Origin: an uncultured Bacteroidales bacterium
GTDB lineage: Bacteria; Bacteroidota; Bacteroidia; Bacteroidales; P3
Assembly: GCA_947168665.1 (NCBI GenBank)
Contig: CAMVMX010000009.1
Span: 1 to 64,000, forward strand
Length of the DNA: 64,000 bases
Direction of reading: 5' to 3'
The translations under genes and the position numbers were made by a program. The notes below the pieces were generated by a model. That model worked only from the letters and a program-made list of their open reading frames with translations. It was not told the origin of the DNA and did no database searches. This document shows positions 17,226 through 26,233 of the stretch, one piece after another (positions within the stretch are counted from its first letter, which is position 1; every line of letters begins with the position of its first letter).

Positions 17226-18710
17226 ATGAAGAAACATCTCACTCTGCTGGCAGCCGCGATGCTGCTCTCCCTCTCGGTCTTTGCACAAGCTGACAAGGCC
17301 AAGTTCTACATCGAAGGCCAACTGGCCACTCCCACCAAAAGCGGAGAGCCGTGGAAGCTCTACAACATCCGCAGCCAGGGCATCAGTTTTACGGACAACG
17401 ACACCATCTATGGCCATGACACTGACAGGGGTGTGCAGCTGGTGTTCGACCACGCCGCCACCACGCACCCGCAGGGCTTCGGCTGCGGCATGAAGTTCTA
17501 CCGTTGGCACAACAACAGTGGCCGCTGGCAGGTGGACAGCGAGGTGGAGGACGCTCAGGCAGCCTTCTCGCAGCAGAAAGTGATGAGCATCATGCTGGTA
17601 TTAGACTGCAGCTCGTCTATCGGCAAGGCGGACTTTGTGAAGCTCAAAAACGCCGCCAAGCAGTTTATTGATGTCATCATCGACAAGTCGAGCGACGGCA
17701 ATGTCCATATCGGCATTGTTGGGTTCAACTCGATGCGGAACACGCGTACCTTTGATTTGCGTCCCCTCACCAAGGAGAGCCGCAAGGATATGTTCCAGTT
17801 TATCGACACCCTGCAGCTCAACAACCGCACGGCGTTCTACTACGCCATCAACAAGGGTCTGGACAATATCAAGAGTTATGTGGCCAAGCTGAAGGTGGGC
17901 AAGGACAAGAAATATGACGGCAACTATGTCATTGCCTTCACAGACGGCTATGACAACGACTCGTTTGACCCCAAGATCGGCAAGGCTGCCGAGGGCACGG
18001 AGCACCGCTATTTCCAGCATGTGAACCAGCGCATACTGAAGGAGAAGATTGGCGGGGCACCCATCGAGAGTTATGTCCTTGCCATCCGCGGCAACGATGT
18101 GGACCGCAACAACACGGAGTTTGAGCGTGTGCTGAGCAGTCTGTCGCACAACGCTTCGGGCGACAAGTTCTACTCGCTCCAGAACTTCGACAAGCTGCAA
18201 GCCGCCTTCGAGGAAATCGGCACCAACCTTATCAACAAGTGGCAGAGCATCTATTGCTACATACCCCGTGGCTATGACGGACGCGTGCGCTGGACCATCG
18301 AGTGCGGCGACGTGGCCCGCAAGTTCTTTATGGGGGCCAACGCCAGTGTGGGCAAGCTGACCTATCCCAACAAGGAACGCCCCAACTGCGCCATGCTGGG
18401 CATCGGCCTCGACATGACGTTCCCCGTCACCGACCTTATCTCGGTGGGTGGCTATGTGGAGCTGAACACCTCCGGCGAGGTGGGCTTTGCCTTTACTCCT
18501 TCGGTTATGTTCTCCTTCCCCAACAACAGTGCCATCCTGCTGGGCTTGGGCTATCGGGGCACTGACCAGTTCCACAGCAACGGGTTCTTGATGCGTGCCG
18601 CCTATAAGCTCACCAACCCTTGGTATATCACTGTCACCTACTCAGTGGGCCGTGGCAACACCTTTATGCTCGGTGCAGGTTACACCATCTTCGGCCGCAA
18701 GATTGATTAA
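17226..18710 (+). CDS. Secreted von Willebrand factor A domain protein with beta-barrel-like C terminus
   Basis: A 494-residue protein starting at the ATG at 17226; upstream in-frame sequence has no signal peptide, whereas MKKHLTLLAAAMLLSLSVFA here is a good one. A VWA domain spans about 118-310 with a MIDAS motif DCSSS, plus TAFYYAINKGL and FTDGYDND for metal-dependent ligand binding. The last 100 residues consist of short amphipathic strands with aromatic ends (GLDMTFP, GFAFTPSVMFSFP, GAGYTIFG), resembling an outer-membrane barrel edge. Envelope adhesion or scaffolding is likely; no specific partner can be named. The next gene is 27 bases downstream. Confidence 0.75.
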   Translation: MKKHLTLLAAAMLLSLSVFAQADKAKFYIEGQLATPTKSGEPWKLYNIRSQGISFTDNDTIYGHDTDRGVQLVFDHAATTHPQGFGCGMKFYRWHNNSGRWQVDSEVEDAQAAFSQQKVMSIMLVLDCSSSIGKADFVKLKNAAKQFIDVIIDKSSDGNVHIGIVGFNSMRNTRTFDLRPLTKESRKDMFQFIDTLQLNNRTAFYYAINKGLDNIKSYVAKLKVGKDKKYDGNYVIAFTDGYDNDSFDPKIGKAAEGTEHRYFQHVNQRILKEKIGGAPIESYVLAIRGNDVDRNNTEFERVLSSLSHNASGDKFYSLQNFDKLQAAFEEIGTNLINKWQSIYCYIPRGYDGRVRWTIECGDVARKFFMGANASVGKLTYPNKERPNCAMLGIGLDMTFPVTDLISVGGYVELNTSGEVGFAFTPSVMFSFPNNSAILLGLGYRGTDQFHSNGFLMRAAYKLTNPWYITVTYSVGRGNTFMLGAGYTIFGRKID

Positions 18711-18737
18711 CCATTAAAACAATAGAACAAAAGACCC

Positions 18738-19928
18738 ATGTCATTCCGTTACAAGACCTTTGTCGTGCTGCTGGCTGCCGGTTGTGTGCTGGCCAGCTGC
18801 CAGAAAGAAGAGCGAGTTGACCCCGTTGTGGGTCCCACGCCCGAAATTTATGTCACCGACTCGGTTCATTACGAGCAGGAGAAGATGACCGCCTACAACT
18901 TTGTCTACATGTCGACCGACCCTTATGGCAAGCGCGTGCCTCACTCCGCCACCATCACCCTGCCCGACGATGTGACGCGCCACTCCCAGGCCCACGGCAT
19001 CATTCTCTACAACCACTTCACTGTCTATCGTGCCGACCAATGCCCCTCGCGTGGTGAGCTGAGCATTCAGAAGACTATGCTGCCCAGCGGCATGATTACT
19101 ATCTCGCCGGATTATTACGGCTTCGGCGTTACCGAGAAGGAGCAGCAGGCCTACTGCATTTCGCGCGTGAACGCCCAAAACAGCGTCGACGCCTTGATTG
19201 CGGGCAAGCAGCTGCTCAAAGACATGGGTTACAGCTGGGAGGACCGCCTCTTCAACATGGGCTATTCTCAGGGAGGGCAGACCACCATGGGGGTGGTGCG
19301 ACTGGTGGATGAGCAGTACCCCGACATCCACATCGACTATAGCTTCGCCGGCGCAGGCTCCTATGACATCCATGAGACTTACCGCCAGTTTATCAACTCC
19401 ACCATTGCGGGCATGCCCAGCACGGTCATCAGTGTGCTCCTCTCTTACAACGAATATTTCAACCTCGGAGTCAGCCGCGACGAGGTGTTCCGCGAGCCGG
19501 TGCTGAGCCATATTGACGAGTGGATTCTCAGCAAGCGCTACACCCGCGAGGAGATTGACGCCAAGGTGGGTAGTCTCGCCTTTGCCCAATATGTCACCCC
19601 CACCATGACCGACACCACCACCGCCATCGCCCAGCGATACCTTGCCGCCATGGACAGCGACAACCTCTGCCAAGGCTGGAACCCCCGCAAGGACGAGCAT
19701 ATATTCCTCTTCCACAATACGCAGGACATTACCGTCCCCGTCGAGAACACCACCAACCTCCACCACTTCCTCATGTCCAAAGGTCTCGACAATGTGGTGC
19801 TGGACACCGCCGACTATGGCGGCACCGAACTGGTGCCTGCCCACGAGACGGGTGCGATTTTCTTCATGATGCGCTGCGTCAACACCATGAGCGAAATCCT
19901 CGGCATCGAACCTTGGAGCATATTCTGA
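18738..19928 (+). CDS. Secretory-lipase-like alpha/beta hydrolase lipoprotein
   Basis: A 396-residue protein with lipobox LASC (Cys21), so it is anchored in the envelope. The alpha/beta-hydrolase nucleophile elbow is GYSQGG, with Ser near 177. A plausible Asp is in HNTQDITVP and a plausible His in PAHETGA, in the right order for a triad. The overall pattern resembles the LIP (secretory lipase) and related esterase family. Substrate unknown. It follows the VWA gene by 27 bases and probably shares its transcript. Confidence 0.8.
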   Translation: MSFRYKTFVVLLAAGCVLASCQKEERVDPVVGPTPEIYVTDSVHYEQEKMTAYNFVYMSTDPYGKRVPHSATITLPDDVTRHSQAHGIILYNHFTVYRADQCPSRGELSIQKTMLPSGMITISPDYYGFGVTEKEQQAYCISRVNAQNSVDALIAGKQLLKDMGYSWEDRLFNMGYSQGGQTTMGVVRLVDEQYPDIHIDYSFAGAGSYDIHETYRQFINSTIAGMPSTVISVLLSYNEYFNLGVSRDEVFREPVLSHIDEWILSKRYTREEIDAKVGSLAFAQYVTPTMTDTTTAIAQRYLAAMDSDNLCQGWNPRKDEHIFLFHNTQDITVPVENTTNLHHFLMSKGLDNVVLDTADYGGTELVPAHETGAIFFMMRCVNTMSEILGIEPWSIF

Positions 19929-19982
19929 CTGTCAATAGCCTCATCCATCCGAATGTGACGGGGTGTCTTGATAACAAACAAT

Positions 19983-20010
19983 GCGGGCCGCGCCTTTCGG
20001 CGCGGCCCGC
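19983..20010. terminator. Bidirectional terminator between convergent genes
   Basis: A perfect 12-bp GC-rich stem (19983-19994 with 19999-20010) has a four-base loop and lies between the lipase and thrS stop codons. The T-rich side faces the minus strand, so it serves thrS best. Confidence 0.8.
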
Positions 20011-20038
20011 AGCTTATACATTGATTTCTGGGTGTTTC

Positions 20039-22000
20039 TTATTCTGCTTTGCGGATGGTGAGGTCTACGCTCTTGGTGCGGATTTCCTTGCAGAGGGGGT
20101 CAATGAAGGCTTCGAGCTGCATCTGGCCCAGGTCGCCGTCCTTGCGGTTCCAGACGGCCACGACTTTCTCGTCCTGTTCTTTCTGGCCGATGAGCAGTGC
20201 GTAAGGAATCTTCTGCATGCGCACCTCGCGCAGCTTGTAGCCGATCTTCTCGCTGCGGCGGTCGAGGGTGGCCTCGATGCCGTTGCGCTGCAGTTCGGCG
20301 GTCACCTGCTCGGCATAGTCCATAAACTTCTCGGAGATGGGCAGCACGCGCACCTGCTCGGGCATGAGCCAAGTGGGGAACGCGCCCTCATATTTCTCAA
20401 TCAGCCATGCCAGCGAGCGCTCGTAGCAGCCCATGCTGGTGCGGTGGATGATATACGGACGCTGACGGCTGCCGTCCTTGTCGATATAGTACATGTCGAA
20501 ACGCTCGGCAATCAGGGCGTCCCACTGGATGGTGATCATTGTGTCCTCCTTGCCGTAGACATTCTTGGCGTTGATGTCCACCTTGGGGCCATAGAAAGCG
20601 GCCTCTCCGACGTCCTCCACGAAGGGGATGTTCAGCTCGTTGAGGATGTCGCGGATATGCTGCTGGGTGGATTCCCATGTCTCGGCACTGCCGATGTACT
20701 TCTCTGTGTCCTCGGGATCCCATTTGGAGAGGTGGTATGTCACATCGTCTTGCAGTCCGAGGGTGGTGAGGCAATAGCGGGCCAGGTCGATACATCCCTT
20801 GAACTCCTCCACCATCTGGTCCGGGCGGACGATAAGGTGGCCTTCGCTGATGGTGAACTGGCGCACACGGGTCAGGCCGTGCATCTCGCCGCTGTCCTCC
20901 TTGCGGAAGAGGGTCGACGTCTCGCCATAGCGGCACGGCAGGTCGCGATACGACTTCTGGCTGTTTTTATACACGAAATACTGGAAGGGGCAAGTCATGG
21001 GGCGCATGCACATCACCTCGCCTTCGCTGTCGGGGTCACCCATGATGAACATCTTGTCGCGGTAGTGGTCCCAGTGGCCGGACATTTTGAAGAGGTCGTT
21101 TTTCGACATCAGCGGGGTCTTGGTGCGCATATATCCGCGGCGGGTCTCCTCGTCCTCAATCCAGCGCTGAAGGGTCTGCACAATCTTCGTGCCCTTGGGC
21201 ATCAGCAGGGGAAGACCCTGTCCGATGACGTCGACCGTCGTGAAGATTTCCAGCTCGCGGCCAATCTTATTGTGGTCGTGATTCTTGATGTCCTCCAAAT
21301 AGGCCAGATAGCTCTCCAACTCCTCTTTGGTGAAGAATGCCGTGCCATGGATGCGGCTGAGCGACTTGTTCTTCTTGTCGCCGCGCCAATAGGTGCTGGA
21401 CGACGAGAGCAACTTGAAGCCCTTGATGGGACGGGTGTTGAGCAGGTGCGGTCCGCGGCAGAGGTCGACGAAGTTGTTCTGCTGGTAGATGGTGATAGTC
21501 TCGCCCTCGGGGATGGCCTCGAGCAGCTCCACCTTGTAGGGCTCGTTGCGCTCGGTCATAATTTGCAGAGCCTCGTTGCGGCTCACCTCGCGGCGCTCCA
21601 GACGGGTAGCCTTCTTGATGATGGACTTCATCTCCTTCTCGATGGCGTCGAGGTCCTCACGGCTGAAGGGACGGAAATCGAAATCGTAGAAGAAACCGTT
21701 GTCCGTGGCGGGGCCGATAGTGATCTTGGCCTCGGGGAAGAGGTTCTGCACAGCCTCGGCCATGATATGGGCCGTGGTGTGGCGCAGCACGGAGAGGCAC
21801 TCCTTGTTGCTTGTATCTAAGAGCTCAATGTCGCAATCGGAAGTGATGGTAGTTCGGAGATCAATCAGCGTGGCCTCGTTGTTGATACGGGCGGCGCAAT
21901 AATTGTTCAGACCATCCGGATTTACCATCTTGATGATGTCGATGATGGAGCAGGGCTCCTGCGGCGACACCTCACCAAAGTTTTTTACGATTACTTTCAT
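20039..22000 (-). CDS. thrS: Threonine--tRNA ligase
   Basis: Charges tRNA-Thr. The 653 residues contain an N-terminal TGS domain, the editing domain (HTTAHIMAEAVQNLFPEA) and the class II core with zinc-binding region (MRPMTCPFQYFVYKN) and YRDLPCRYGE, then an anticodon-binding domain. I start at the ATG at 22000, preceded by GGAGAAAC; the open frame extends to 22051 but that extension begins right at the predicted transcription start. In many Bacteroidales thrS directly precedes infC; here infC-rpmI-rplT-rplS lie upstream, with a T9SS cargo gene in between. Confidence 0.96.
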   Translation of the reverse strand: MKVIVKNFGEVSPQEPCSIIDIIKMVNPDGLNNYCAARINNEATLIDLRTTITSDCDIELLDTSNKECLSVLRHTTAHIMAEAVQNLFPEAKITIGPATDNGFFYDFDFRPFSREDLDAIEKEMKSIIKKATRLERREVSRNEALQIMTERNEPYKVELLEAIPEGETITIYQQNNFVDLCRGPHLLNTRPIKGFKLLSSSSTYWRGDKKNKSLSRIHGTAFFTKEELESYLAYLEDIKNHDHNKIGRELEIFTTVDVIGQGLPLLMPKGTKIVQTLQRWIEDEETRRGYMRTKTPLMSKNDLFKMSGHWDHYRDKMFIMGDPDSEGEVMCMRPMTCPFQYFVYKNSQKSYRDLPCRYGETSTLFRKEDSGEMHGLTRVRQFTISEGHLIVRPDQMVEEFKGCIDLARYCLTTLGLQDDVTYHLSKWDPEDTEKYIGSAETWESTQQHIRDILNELNIPFVEDVGEAAFYGPKVDINAKNVYGKEDTMITIQWDALIAERFDMYYIDKDGSRQRPYIIHRTSMGCYERSLAWLIEKYEGAFPTWLMPEQVRVLPISEKFMDYAEQVTAELQRNGIEATLDRRSEKIGYKLREVRMQKIPYALLIGQKEQDEKVVAVWNRKDGDLGQMQLEAFIDPLCKEIRTKSVDLTIRKAE

Positions 22001-22060
22001 TGTTTGTTTCTCCTTTAAATATAAAAAGTTAAGTGTTAAGCTTCGCTTCAAATCAATTTA

Positions 22061-22068
22061 CAAAGATA
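22061..22068 (-). promoter_or_regulatory. -7 promoter box for thrS
   Basis: The minus strand reads TATCTTTG. The start site near 22054 leaves a leader of about 55 bases before the chosen ATG at 22000. Confidence 0.7.
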
Positions 22069-22145
22069 CGAATTATTCTTGACATACCAATTTTTTTCTT
22101 TCCCTCCAAAAGGAAAAGAAAAAATCCAGCCATAGCCGAAGGTTA

Positions 22146-23990
22146 TTACAGCTTTGCCAAGCGGACGTGATGCCGTTTCCCTTTGTCAGTTACTACGGTC
22201 AACAGATAATTGCCCTGGGGCAGGCATGCGAGGTCAAGCACATACATTCCCTCGCCCTGTGAGGAGAACGGCACAGGATAGCCCCGCCCCGCCATGTCAG
22301 TAAGGGAAACCATCGCGATACCCGCCGCACAAGCCATCACAACCTTACCGGAAGTAGGGTTGGGATAGAGCCATAACGCGGGGGCCGGAGATGGCCCGTC
22401 GGCAATCCCGACACTGTCTTCTTCCATGCGGAAATGGGCGACGAAAGCCGTGTCGCTCACCACAAAAACCTGTCGTGGATTGTTTGTGTCGCCATCGTTC
22501 CAGTGGTCGAACACGACCCGCGTGTCGAGGCCTAATGGCTCAGCAAAAAGGGTGACCCAACTGCTGTCCGGCACCATGCCGCCGCCTGTCACGTTGCCTA
22601 AACTCTCGTCGGCACTCACCGCCGCGACCATTCGCCACACCGTGTCGGGCGGGGCAGGTACCGAGTCGGCGCGGCTGTCGACAACTATACTGTCAACACA
22701 AATCGTGTTGTAATAGGCACTTCCCGACACCGTACCCATCGTGTTGCCCGACCTGTTGCGGAAAGCGATATGGATGGTCTGTCCCGCAAACGGAGCCAGA
22801 CTCACACTGCGCACAGTCGGCTGCGTGGTCAGGTCGCCTCCGCTGTAGAGAACAGCGTACTGCGTCGAGTCGGCATAGTCACTGCTGGCAGTAGCCATCA
22901 CTTGGTAGTTGTAGACAAAGCCCGGCCAATCATCGTATAGTTTCCACTCCCGCCAAGACAGGCGCACGCTGTCGCCCGCCGCAGGGGGAATAGCGACGGC
23001 CTTGCTGATTACCCAACTGTCGAGCGTGTCAGAGTTGCACACAGAGCGCAGACTGCCGCTGCTGACAAACCACTCGCTGACATACTGCCGCGCCCAGGGG
23101 CGGAGCCAGCAATGCAGCCCATTGGCGAAAGGCTCGTACCAAGGCAACACGGTGGCCGGTGTGCAGTCGATGACACGCACCGCCCGGCTCTTAGTGCTGC
23201 TGCCGTAGGGGTTAGTGGCCGTCACCGTCACTGTGTCGTACTCGCCGCTGATGCCGGCTCCATAAACGAGTGTCGCCGTGTCACCCCTGCCGCGAAGGGT
23301 AAACACCCCGCCCACAAGAGATGACCACGAGTAGTGCAGCCCAGCCGTGTCGCCTTCGGCAAGGCGGATGTGGCATGTGAGCACCTGCCCCGTTTCCACC
23401 ACTGCCCCGGGCGTGGTCAGGTTATTCAAGACGGGCATGCGGTCGCTCCGCGCCATCACATCGGAGATGAGCATGTAGCGGTTGGGCGCGGACGAGTTTT
23501 TCCCCACCGCAAAAGCCACCCGCACGGTCTGCCCCGCATAAGCCGCAAGGCTCACCGTCCGCCGCTGGAGGGACCCGTTGGGCTGATAGGCAGAGCCGGT
23601 GTAGAGTGTGTCGAACGGAGCCGTGCCGAGGCTGTCGGTCACAAGCACCCGGAGCGTCATATTCATCGAGTCGATGCTGGAGGTGTTGTTGCCCCGGCTC
23701 TCCGACCAGAAGAATTTCAGTCCCGAACTGTCGGCCGGGAGGACAATGGGCTGCGAGAGCAGCCAGCCTGTGCAGTCCCCCGCAGCGTTGCTGAGTTCAA
23801 CACGCAGACGGTGGTTGCTGCCGCTGCTGTTCCGTGTCCATGCGGCATTGCCATTGGCCGACCAGCAGCTGAGGCTGCTGTCCGTGCTGAAGTCGGCCCA
23901 CCAAGGGGCGACGGCGGGTCCGCACCCCTGCGCCCGCAGCCCTGGGGCAACCAACAGCACCATCAAAGTGAGAAGGAGAGTCTTTTTCAT
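22146..23990 (-). CDS. Secreted protein with two choice-of-anchor-J-like domains and T9SS sorting domain
   Basis: A 614-residue exported protein starting at the ATG at 23990 with a clean signal peptide (MKKTLLLTLMVLLVAPGLRA). Two MAM/choice-of-anchor-J-like domains are seen at about 25-180 and 275-430 (WWADFSTDSSLSCW; WYEPFANGLHCW), with an Ig-like region between. The last 75 residues (LYPNPTSGKVV, then MYVLDL, LPQGNYLLTV) form a type A T9SS C-terminal domain. It should cross the outer membrane by T9SS and be attached to the surface. Ligand unknown. There are 145 bases between its stop and thrS, including the thrS promoter. Confidence 0.85.
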   Translation of the reverse strand: MKKTLLLTLMVLLVAPGLRAQGCGPAVAPWWADFSTDSSLSCWSANGNAAWTRNSSGSNHRLRVELSNAAGDCTGWLLSQPIVLPADSSGLKFFWSESRGNNTSSIDSMNMTLRVLVTDSLGTAPFDTLYTGSAYQPNGSLQRRTVSLAAYAGQTVRVAFAVGKNSSAPNRYMLISDVMARSDRMPVLNNLTTPGAVVETGQVLTCHIRLAEGDTAGLHYSWSSLVGGVFTLRGRGDTATLVYGAGISGEYDTVTVTATNPYGSSTKSRAVRVIDCTPATVLPWYEPFANGLHCWLRPWARQYVSEWFVSSGSLRSVCNSDTLDSWVISKAVAIPPAAGDSVRLSWREWKLYDDWPGFVYNYQVMATASSDYADSTQYAVLYSGGDLTTQPTVRSVSLAPFAGQTIHIAFRNRSGNTMGTVSGSAYYNTICVDSIVVDSRADSVPAPPDTVWRMVAAVSADESLGNVTGGGMVPDSSWVTLFAEPLGLDTRVVFDHWNDGDTNNPRQVFVVSDTAFVAHFRMEEDSVGIADGPSPAPALWLYPNPTSGKVVMACAAGIAMVSLTDMAGRGYPVPFSSQGEGMYVLDLACLPQGNYLLTVVTDKGKRHHVRLAKL

Positions 23991-24259
23991 TAGTAACAAC
24001 CGATTATAATCAATAATTAAACGTATGCTCAATCTGCAAATGTCCAGTTTCTTTTTGACAGGGCCAAAGCCGTTTCCGTTCCTGGCACTGAAGCCCTTCT
24101 GTGCCAGCCGCATTTATGTCGGTCCGTTCCATCCCCGCTCTGCCGATGGCGGGTGGCTGCCATATATACTATTGGCTGTAGATGGAATGTGGGAGAATGA
24201 GGGTGGCAGGGGTGGATACCGAGCGGAGGAAGAACGAGCCAAGGGCGGATGGTATTGCA
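23991..24259. other. Gene-free spacer upstream of the T9SS cargo
   Basis: About 270 bases without a credible ORF on either strand. A possible weak minus-strand box (TACGTTTA near 24021-24028) could drive the T9SS cargo, but the match is poor. Confidence 0.45.
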
Positions 24260-24293
24260 AATGTGGTCACCCATATATATGGGTGACCACATT
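24260..24293. repeat. 34-bp perfect palindrome, candidate terminator or protein-binding site
   Basis: A perfect inverted repeat with no spacer, centred on an ATATATAT core flanked by CCC and GGG. It lies 30 bases past the rplS stop codon (minus strand). As RNA it would give a stem of up to about 13 bp closed by the AU core. No T tract follows on either strand, so it is not a classical intrinsic terminator. Confidence 0.75.
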
Positions 24294-24322
24294 GTTCCAA
24301 GCATATCGGTGGGGAGGAAAGA

Positions 24323-24676
24323 CTAACGTCTTCTCTCTTTAATACGGGCTTTCTTACCTGTAAGATTGCGGAGATAGAAGATTCTTGCTCTGCGGACGGC
24401 GCCATGCTTGTTGACGTCGATTTGCTCGATGAACGGGCTGCAGATGGGGAACACGCGCTCCACACCAACGCCGTTGGTGATCTTACGGACAGTAAAGGTC
24501 TCGGTGGAACCACTTCCTCTGCGCTGCAGGACAACGCCTTGGAAGTTCTGGATACGTTCTTTGTTACCTTCTTTGATTTTGTAGTGTACAGTGATGGTAT
24601 CGCCAGCCTTGAATTCGGGGAGGTCTTTACGCTCGACCAAATCCTCTACATATTGCAAAAGTTCAGTTTTTCCCAT
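24323..24676 (-). CDS. rplS: 50S ribosomal protein L19
   Basis: A 117-residue protein at the 30S-50S interface. [29 protein letters not shown] and [20 protein letters not shown] are hallmarks of L19. It follows rplT by 40 bases on the minus strand and closes the infC-rpmI-rplT-rplS group. Confidence 0.98.
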   Translation of the reverse strand: MGKTELLQYVEDLVERKDLPEFKAGDTITVHYKIKEGNKERIQNFQGVVLQRRGSGSTETFTVRKITNGVGVERVFPICSPFIEQIDVNKHGAVRRARIFYLRNLTGKKARIKERRR

Positions 24677-24716
24677 GACATAAAGTTTTAAAGGTTAATC
24701 ACTCAGTTCTAATTGG

Positions 24717-25064
24717 TTATTTCTTTACCATCTTGACAACAGCGGTGAAGGCCTCGGGATTGTTCATGGCCAGGTCGGCGAGAACTTTGCGGTTCAGTTC
24801 GATGTTGTTCTTGTGCAATTCGCCCATAAAAACGGAATAGGAGATACCGTTGATGCGGCAACCGGCATTGATACGGTTAATCCACAGTGCGCGGAACTCT
24901 CTCTTCTTGTTCTTTCTGTCGCGGTAGGCGTAGGTTTGACCTTTTTCCCATTTGTTCTTGGCAACGGTCCATACGTTTTTACCTCTACCCCAATAACCTT
25001 TGGTGCGGTTGAGGATTTTTTTTCTGCGAGCTCTGGAAGCTACAGCGTTTACTGATCTTGGCAT
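24717..25064 (-). CDS. rplT: 50S ribosomal protein L20
   Basis: A 115-residue protein needed early in 50S assembly. The N terminus [18 protein letters not shown] and the [18 protein letters not shown] block are diagnostic. It lies between rpmI and rplS. The 153-base gap to rpmI is larger than usual and holds no ORF; it could carry an L20 autoregulatory site, which is known in other bacteria but which I cannot identify here. Confidence 0.98.
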   Translation of the reverse strand: MPRSVNAVASRARRKKILNRTKGYWGRGKNVWTVAKNKWEKGQTYAYRDRKNKKREFRALWINRINAGCRINGISYSVFMGELHKNNIELNRKVLADLAMNNPEAFTAVVKMVKK

Positions 25065-25217
25065 TTTTGTTTAATTGTTTTTCATTTCAGCGGCAGCAGT
25101 CGGGGCTGCTCTTTTGTGCTCGAAATAATGGTTAATAACTCCGTGATGGGTTTGTCGGCGGGGCCGGGGCGGCGGCAGGGCGGGCCTGTGCTGCGGGGGC
25201 CGGGCGCGGAACCCGTG

Positions 25218-25412
25218 TTAGGCTAAAAGCATTCTTTTGACGCGCTTCTCGTCGTCGCGGCTCACCAGTGCGGTGTGGTCGAGGTTACGTTTCTGCGTGG
25301 TCTCTTTCTTGGTCAGGATGTGACTGTGATAAGCATGCTTTCTTTTGATTTTGCCGGTGCCGGTGAAGGCGAAACGCTTTCTGGCAGCGGCTTTGGTTTT
25401 CATCTTGGGCAT
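25218..25412 (-). CDS. rpmI: 50S ribosomal protein L35
   Basis: A 64-residue, very basic protein. [20 protein letters not shown] followed by [11 protein letters not shown] are typical of L35. It follows infC by 53 bases in the conserved infC-rpmI-rplT order. Confidence 0.97.
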   Translation of the reverse strand: MPKMKTKAAARKRFAFTGTGKIKRKHAYHSHILTKKETTQKRNLDHTALVSRDDEKRVKRMLLA

Positions 25413-25465
25413 TACTTTACTGTGTTTTTAATAAGTTAGACTATATTGTTGCGATAAAGCTTGGA

Positions 25466-26044
25466 TCACTGTTTTTTTGGCGCGATGATGATGAGCATGC
25501 GCTTGCCTTCGAGCCGGGGCATGGCTTCGGGTTTGCCATAGTCCATGAGTGCCTCGGCGAATTTGAGCAGTTGGGTCTCGCCTTGTTCTTTGTAGACGAT
25601 GGAGCGGCCGCGGAAGAAGACGTCGACTTTCACTTTGTTGCCTTCTTTGAGGAACCGCTTGGCGTGGTTGAGCTTGAACTCGAAGTCGTGGTCGTCGGTC
25701 TGCGGGCTGAGGCGGATTTCTTTGATGACCACTTTGGTGGAGTTGGCTTTGCGCTCTTTTTCTTTTTTCTTCTGCTCGTAGAGGTACTTCTGGTACTCTA
25801 TGATTCTGCACACAGGAGGATTGGCTGTTGGGGAAATCATCACCAAGTCAAGACCTTCGTTGTATGCCTTAATCAACGCTTCTTTGGTGCTCATGATGGT
25901 GGGCTCCATGCCTTCGCCTACTACGCGGACCATGGGGTCGGTGATGCGCTCGTTGATTAAATGTTCTGCCTCTTTTCTTTGAGGGCCTTTTCCGCGGCCT
26001 TTGTTATTGTTGTTGGGGCCGCCAGGGGTAATTGGTACTGCTAT
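25466..26044 (-). CDS. infC: Translation initiation factor IF-3, probably with a non-AUG (AUA) start
   Basis: IF-3 binds the 30S subunit and checks initiator tRNA and start codon. The first in-frame ATG (25933) would cut into the conserved N-domain, because the upstream frame encodes HLINERITDP directly before MVRVVGEG. The frame stays open to an ATA at 26044, nine bases after AGGAG, giving 192 residues, the normal length. infC in other bacteria begins at AUU or a similar rare codon, which lets IF-3 repress itself; AUA here would serve the same purpose. A GTT directly upstream is a weaker alternative. A promoter box lies at 26142-26149. Confidence 0.88.
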   Translation of the reverse strand: MAVPITPGGPNNNNKGRGKGPQRKEAEHLINERITDPMVRVVGEGMEPTIMSTKEALIKAYNEGLDLVMISPTANPPVCRIIEYQKYLYEQKKKEKERKANSTKVVIKEIRLSPQTDDHDFEFKLNHAKRFLKEGNKVKVDVFFRGRSIVYKEQGETQLLKFAEALMDYGKPEAMPRLEGKRMLIIIAPKKQ

Positions 26045-26141
26045 AACTTGGTTCTCCTATGTTTGTTAATATTATTCAATCAGTTGACTGATTGGTTGTT
26101 ATCTGCGTCCGAAAGGCAGTTTGGGCTGTTTTTCGGACTTG

Positions 26142-26149
26142 CAAAAATA
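26142..26149 (-). promoter_or_regulatory. -7 promoter box for infC-rpmI-rplT-rplS
   Basis: The minus strand reads TATTTTTG followed by C. Transcription from near 26135 leaves a leader of about 90 bases before the AUA start. Confidence 0.65.
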
Positions 26150-26233
26150 CGCTTTTTTTTTGAAATGGATGTTTTTTCTTGCAAAAATGATGTAAGATTC
26201 TGTTTTGAGGGGTAGATGGCGGCGGCGGACGGG

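Noticed and set aside
24021..24028. Minus-strand promoter TACGTTTA for the T9SS cargo
   Set aside because: The last base departs from TAnnTTTG and no -33 element is visible.
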